DNA from: Natranaeroarchaeum sulfidigenes
GTDB lineage: Archaea; Halobacteriota; Halobacteria; Halobacteriales; Natronoarchaeaceae
Length of the DNA stretch: 64,000 nt
Direction: 5' to 3'
Assembly (NCBI RefSeq): GCF_017094485.1
Contig: NZ_CP064786.1
Location: 2,732,788-2,796,787, forward strand
The position numbers and the translations under genes were made by a program. Below, piece after piece: positions 60,406-64,000 of the stretch. The notes beneath the pieces are model-generated. The model was not told the origin of the DNA. It was given only the letters and a program-made list of their open reading frames with translations, and did not search any database. The stretch's first letter is position 1; each line of letters opens with the position of its first letter.

Positions 60406-62073
60406 CTACATCATGCCGCCCATGCCGCCACCCATGCCGCCCATGCCGCCGGGCGCACCGCCGGGGCCGCCAGCCTCGTCGTCGCCCTTGTCGGTCGAGA
60501 GCTCGCCGGCGGAGATGATGTCGTCGATCTTGAGCACGAGGTTCGCCGCCTCGGTGGCGGAGGTCAGTGCCTGCTCTTTGGCGTGGGCCGGCTCGACGAC
60601 GCCCGCGTCGTGGGTGTCGACGACGTCGCCGGAGAAGACGTTCAGCCCGGCACGCTGGTCGCCGTCCTCGTGGGCTGCGCGCAGGTCGACCAGGGTGTCG
60701 ATAGAGTCGAGACCAGCGTTCTCGGCGAGCACACGGGGGACGAGTTCGAGCGCGTCGGCGTACGCCTCGACGGCCAGCTGTTCGCGGCCGGAGACGCCGT
60801 CGGCGTAGTCACGCAGGCGCCGGGCGACTTCGACCTCGATCGCCCCGCCGCCAGCGACCACCCGCCCGTCGGAGACGGTCTGTGCGACGACTTCCAGTGC
60901 GTCCTCGATACCACGCTTGAGCTCGTCGACGACGTGGTCGGTCGAGCCACGGAGCAGGAGCGTCACGCCGTGACCGTCGCCGGAGACGTAGAACAGGTCG
61001 TCTTCCTCGCCGCGGACGACGTCGCCGTGGCCGAGATCGGCAGGGTCGACCGAGGAGAGGTCGGAGACGACGTTCGCTTCGAGGACCTCGGTGAGGAACT
61101 CGATGTCGGACTTCTTCGCACGGCGAACCGCGAGAATACCCTCTTTAGCGAGGTAATGCTGGGCGAGGTCGTCGATACCCTTCTGACAGAAGACCACGTC
61201 GGCACCGGAGTCGACGATCGCCTCGACTTTCTCCTTGATCTCTTCTTCCTCACGGTCGAGGAACTGCTGAAGCTGGCTCGGATCGGTGACACTGACCTCC
61301 GTGTCGGTGTCTGCCTCGTCGACCTCGATCGGCGAGTCGAGCAGCATGATATCGGCGTCCTCGACCTCGCTTGGCATGTTGTCGTGGACGGGATCCTTGC
61401 TGACGACCGCTCCGGAGAGGAGATCGGACTCACCAGCGGCACGGCCTGTCTGCGTTTCGATGTTGAGGAATTCGAGGTCGACGACGTGGCCGCCCTCCTC
61501 ATCCTCGACGGTGACTTTCTGTACCGCATCGACGATCAACTGTGCGAGGTGTTCCTTATTCAGCTCTGCGCCCTTGCCGGTCATCGACGTCTCCGCGACC
61601 GATCGAAGCAAGTCCTCGTCGTCGGGATCGACGTCGTCGGAAATGTCGCCGACCTCTTTGCGGGCCTGCTCACTCGCGAGGTGGAAGCCCTTGATGATCG
61701 CCGTCGGGTGGATGTCCTGTTCGAGGAGATCCTCGGCGTTTTTCAGCAGTTCGCCCGCGACCGAGACGGCGGTCGTCGTCCCGTCGCCCGCCTCGTCCTC
61801 CTGAGTCTCTGCGACCTCGACGATCATCTCGGCCGTCGGGTTGTCGATATCCATCTCTTTGAGGATGGTCACACCGTCGTTTGTGATGGTCACGTTGCCC
61901 ATCGAATCGACGAGCATCTTGTCCATCCCCTTCGGTCCGAGCGTCGAGCGGACGGACTTCGCAACGGCGCGTGCGGCAGAAATGTTGTAGTCCTGCGCGT
62001 CACGGTCCTGCACGCGCTGTGCGTCCTCACCCATTACGATCATCGGCTGTCCTTGCTGCATTCGCTGGCTCAT
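60406..62073 (-). CDS. Thermosome subunit (group II chaperonin)
   Basis: ATP-dependent protein-folding chaperonin subunit, 555 residues from ATG 62073. The open frame continues upstream, but the family start [20 protein letters not shown] and the TATA-like TATATAAACC at 62101-62110 decide this start. ATP-binding motifs include [28 protein letters not shown]-like [16 protein letters not shown] and [37 protein letters not shown] lies in the C-terminal equatorial domain. The Gly/Met-rich tail ([14 protein letters not shown]) is typical. Several paralogues usually exist per haloarchaeal genome; which one this is cannot be said. Confidence 0.96.
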   Translation of the reverse strand: MSQRMQQGQPMIVMGEDAQRVQDRDAQDYNISAARAVAKSVRSTLGPKGMDKMLVDSMGNVTITNDGVTILKEMDIDNPTAEMIVEVAETQEDEAGDGTTTAVSVAGELLKNAEDLLEQDIHPTAIIKGFHLASEQARKEVGDISDDVDPDDEDLLRSVAETSMTGKGAELNKEHLAQLIVDAVQKVTVEDEEGGHVVDLEFLNIETQTGRAAGESDLLSGAVVSKDPVHDNMPSEVEDADIMLLDSPIEVDEADTDTEVSVTDPSQLQQFLDREEEEIKEKVEAIVDSGADVVFCQKGIDDLAQHYLAKEGILAVRRAKKSDIEFLTEVLEANVVSDLSSVDPADLGHGDVVRGEEDDLFYVSGDGHGVTLLLRGSTDHVVDELKRGIEDALEVVAQTVSDGRVVAGGGAIEVEVARRLRDYADGVSGREQLAVEAYADALELVPRVLAENAGLDSIDTLVDLRAAHEDGDQRAGLNVFSGDVVDTHDAGVVEPAHAKEQALTSATEAANLVLKIDDIISAGELSTDKGDDEAGGPGGAPGGMGGMGGGMGGMM

Positions 62074-62349
62074 AGTCAAGAGTTGGGTTGATTGCGATTC
62101 TATATAAACCTGTCTTTTCCTAGCGTTGGCCGCCAGCATAGCAAAAGCACTGATTCGACACAAAACCAGATATATCGACATCGCAACCGGGCTACAATCT
62201 CGAAATGAGTTCCGTTCGATATCCGGGACGAACTGGCATGGATGGTATTTTATATACTCAACTATCCCCAAGTAGCGCGGAGTGCGAGCAAGTGCGATGA
62301 TGTCTGCCCAAAGACTGATAGGACGACCCGAGAAACCTACGCCGACGTG

Positions 62350-63999
62350 ATGGCCAACTCGACAGCATATGCGCTCCTGTATGCCCTCTCCGGCGGGGTC
62401 TCACTCGCCGTCGCTACCTGGGTCTGGTCGCGGCGCGACCAGCGTGGCGCACGCGCATTTATTGCACTCCTGTTTGCGATCGCCACGTGGGCGTTCGTCG
62501 ACGCGCTCGCGATTCTGACCGCGTCATCACCGGACTCGTGGCTCGTCTGGCAGAAGGTCCGCTGGAGCATCGCGGCGTTCGTCCCCGCGCTCTGGTTCAT
62601 ATTCACGCTCCGGTACACCGATCTATACTCACGGTACGTCCGGCCGATCACCGCGGTCGTGCTCACGGAAGCGGCGATCGTCGCGGGACTGACGCTGACG
62701 AACGCCAGCCATCAACTCGTCTGGGAAGCGGTCACGCTACAGGACGGCGTCGCACCGACTGTCGAAACGACGGCCGGTCCAGTGTACATCGCCCATCTCA
62801 CGATCGCCGCCGCGCTGGTTCTCGGTGGGATGGTGTTACTACTGCAGGTACTTGTCAACGCCCGGAATGCCCACCAGTCCCAGCCCGCGCTCCTGCTCGC
62901 TGGCGGCAGCCTCGCCGTCGTGCTGAGTGCTGGGTCGACGTTCGGCACCTTCCCGCTCGGCAGCGCCGACGTGACGGCGCTTGGATTCGGTCTCGGCAGT
63001 GGTCTCATCGGCTGGGCGCTCTACCGACACCAGCTGTTCGACATCTATCCCGTCGAAACCGACACCGTCATGACCGCGATGCGAGATGCAGTCATCGCGG
63101 TCAACGACGAGCGGCTGGTCACCGACACCAACCCGGCGGCCGACGGGCTACTCACCACCGCGGAACCACTGGGCACGCCGCTATCGGAGGTTCTGCCGAC
63201 AGAACCGGAGGATGCATGGTTCTGCGGCGAGCCGGGAACCCACGAACTAACGATCGACGAGGACGGCGAGCAGCGGTACTACGTGCTCGACGTCACGCCC
63301 CTGCACGACGATCCAGCCCAGCGCGGTCATCTCCTGATCTTCCGCGACGAGACGACGCGCCGAAAACAGCGCCGCGAACTCGAACGACAGAGCGAACACA
63401 TGGAGCAGTTCGCCAGTACGGTCTCGCACGACCTTCGCAACCCCCTCACCGTCGCCGAGAGCGGCATCGAGCTCGTCGGGCGCGAGGCCGACACCGATCG
63501 CGTCGAGATCGTCGCCGAGAGCCTCGATCGGATGCGCACGATCATCGACGAATCGCTCTCCTTTGCTCGCTCCGGCCAGCGTATGGACGAGGGGGACCTC
63601 TGGGAAGTCGAACTCGAACACGTCGCCACCGCCGCGTGGGAGCACGTCGACACCGCCGATGCGACCCTCGAAATCGAGTCCTCGTCGACAGTGCTGGCCA
63701 ACGAGGAACGGCTCACGCGGCTGTTCGAGAACCTGTTCAGGAACAGCGTCGAGCACGGTGGCGATACCGCGACGATCCGCGTCGGCACGCTCGACTCGGG
63801 CGGGTTCTACGTCGCCGACGATGGACCGGGAATCCCGGAGGCGAAGCGCGAGGAAATCTTCGAGCGAGGGTTCACGACCGAGGACGACGGCACCGGCTTC
63901 GGTCTCGCAATCGTCGACGCCATCGTCGGCGCACACGACTGGTCGATCACCGTCACCGACAGCGAGACTGGCGGTGCTCGGTTCGAGGTCGAGACCTAA
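62350..63999 (+). CDS. 7TM-sensor histidine kinase with PAS domain
   Basis: Membrane sensor kinase of 549 residues from ATG 62350. The frame is open to 62242, but a TATA-like TTTTATATA lies at about 62247-62255, favouring the later start. Residues 1-225 hold seven hydrophobic segments (7TM sensor region, ending ALYRHQLFDIYPVETD). A PAS-like domain follows (DAVIAVNDERLVTDTNPAAD), then HisKA with the phospho-His in ASTVSHDLRNPLTVAESGIE. The HATPase comprises LFENLFRNSVEHGGD, ADDGPGIPEAKREEIFERGF and DGTGFGLAIVDAI. No partner response regulator is adjacent within the window. Confidence 0.92.
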   Translation: MANSTAYALLYALSGGVSLAVATWVWSRRDQRGARAFIALLFAIATWAFVDALAILTASSPDSWLVWQKVRWSIAAFVPALWFIFTLRYTDLYSRYVRPITAVVLTEAAIVAGLTLTNASHQLVWEAVTLQDGVAPTVETTAGPVYIAHLTIAAALVLGGMVLLLQVLVNARNAHQSQPALLLAGGSLAVVLSAGSTFGTFPLGSADVTALGFGLGSGLIGWALYRHQLFDIYPVETDTVMTAMRDAVIAVNDERLVTDTNPAADGLLTTAEPLGTPLSEVLPTEPEDAWFCGEPGTHELTIDEDGEQRYYVLDVTPLHDDPAQRGHLLIFRDETTRRKQRRELERQSEHMEQFASTVSHDLRNPLTVAESGIELVGREADTDRVEIVAESLDRMRTIIDESLSFARSGQRMDEGDLWEVELEHVATAAWEHVDTADATLEIESSSTVLANEERLTRLFENLFRNSVEHGGDTATIRVGTLDSGGFYVADDGPGIPEAKREEIFERGFTTEDDGTGFGLAIVDAIVGAHDWSITVTDSETGGARFEVET

Positions 64000-64000
64000 T

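Noticed and set aside
60583-62091. 502-codon frame antisense to the thermosome gene
   Set aside because: Shadow frame produced by high-GC codon usage.

Overview
The window comes from a halophilic archaeon (class Halobacteria). The predicted proteins are strongly acidic, genes start with ATG or GTG behind archaeal TATA boxes, and the window carries haloarchaeal signatures: a Bat-type HTH regulator, TFB-like and thermosome genes, a Tat/PGF-CTERM surface protein, an archaeal RNase P RNA and an ISH8-type insertion sequence.

Bases 1-20404 are an immune locus. A 5'-open tyrosine recombinase is followed by CRISPR array 1 (44 repeats, transcribed leftward). Next come a divergent csa3-like regulator and a tightly overlapping type I-D operon (cas6, cas10d, csc2, csc1, cas3', cas4, cas1, cas2), then CRISPR array 2 (85 repeats, transcribed rightward). 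Together the arrays hold about 127 spacers. The nuclease HD motif sits on Cas10d while Cas3 is a helicase only, the type I-D arrangement. The two arrays have clearly different 37-base repeats but paralogous leaders with identical TATA-to-repeat spacing.

Bases about 20.4-43 kb are accessory DNA, visibly less GC-rich than the right end. It holds two HNH proteins, a PhiH-type winged-helix protein, a broken histidine kinase, a TFB-like protein with three cyclin repeats and no zinc ribbon that overlaps an HNH gene carrying four Cys/His repeats, a catalytic-domain-only recombinase, a 697-residue IS4-like transposase, a frameshifted IS5-type element, orphan genes, a LAGLIDADG-like HTH protein, a giant PAS/GAF/Bat regulator, an intact-looking ISH8-type element, a pentapeptide-repeat/ion-channel fusion divergent from a metallophosphoesterase, a transposase remnant and a second tyrosine recombinase related to the one at the left edge.

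Bases about 43-64 kb look like stable chromosome: an AEC-family carrier, a Tat lipoprotein, a P-type Ca2+-like ATPase, DUF2267, a sugar-phosphate isomerase-like protein, a CBS-pair protein, a flavin-nucleotide-binding protein, a BNR beta-propeller, a membrane protein, uvrA, a Tat/PGF-CTERM propeller protein, rnpB (RNase P RNA), glnA divergent from an Lrp/AsnC regulator, a methyltransferase, a thermosome subunit and a 7TM histidine kinase. Two decayed genes (a short-chain dehydrogenase and a DUF2249 protein) lie between them.

All functional calls are from reading motifs; no database search was run.
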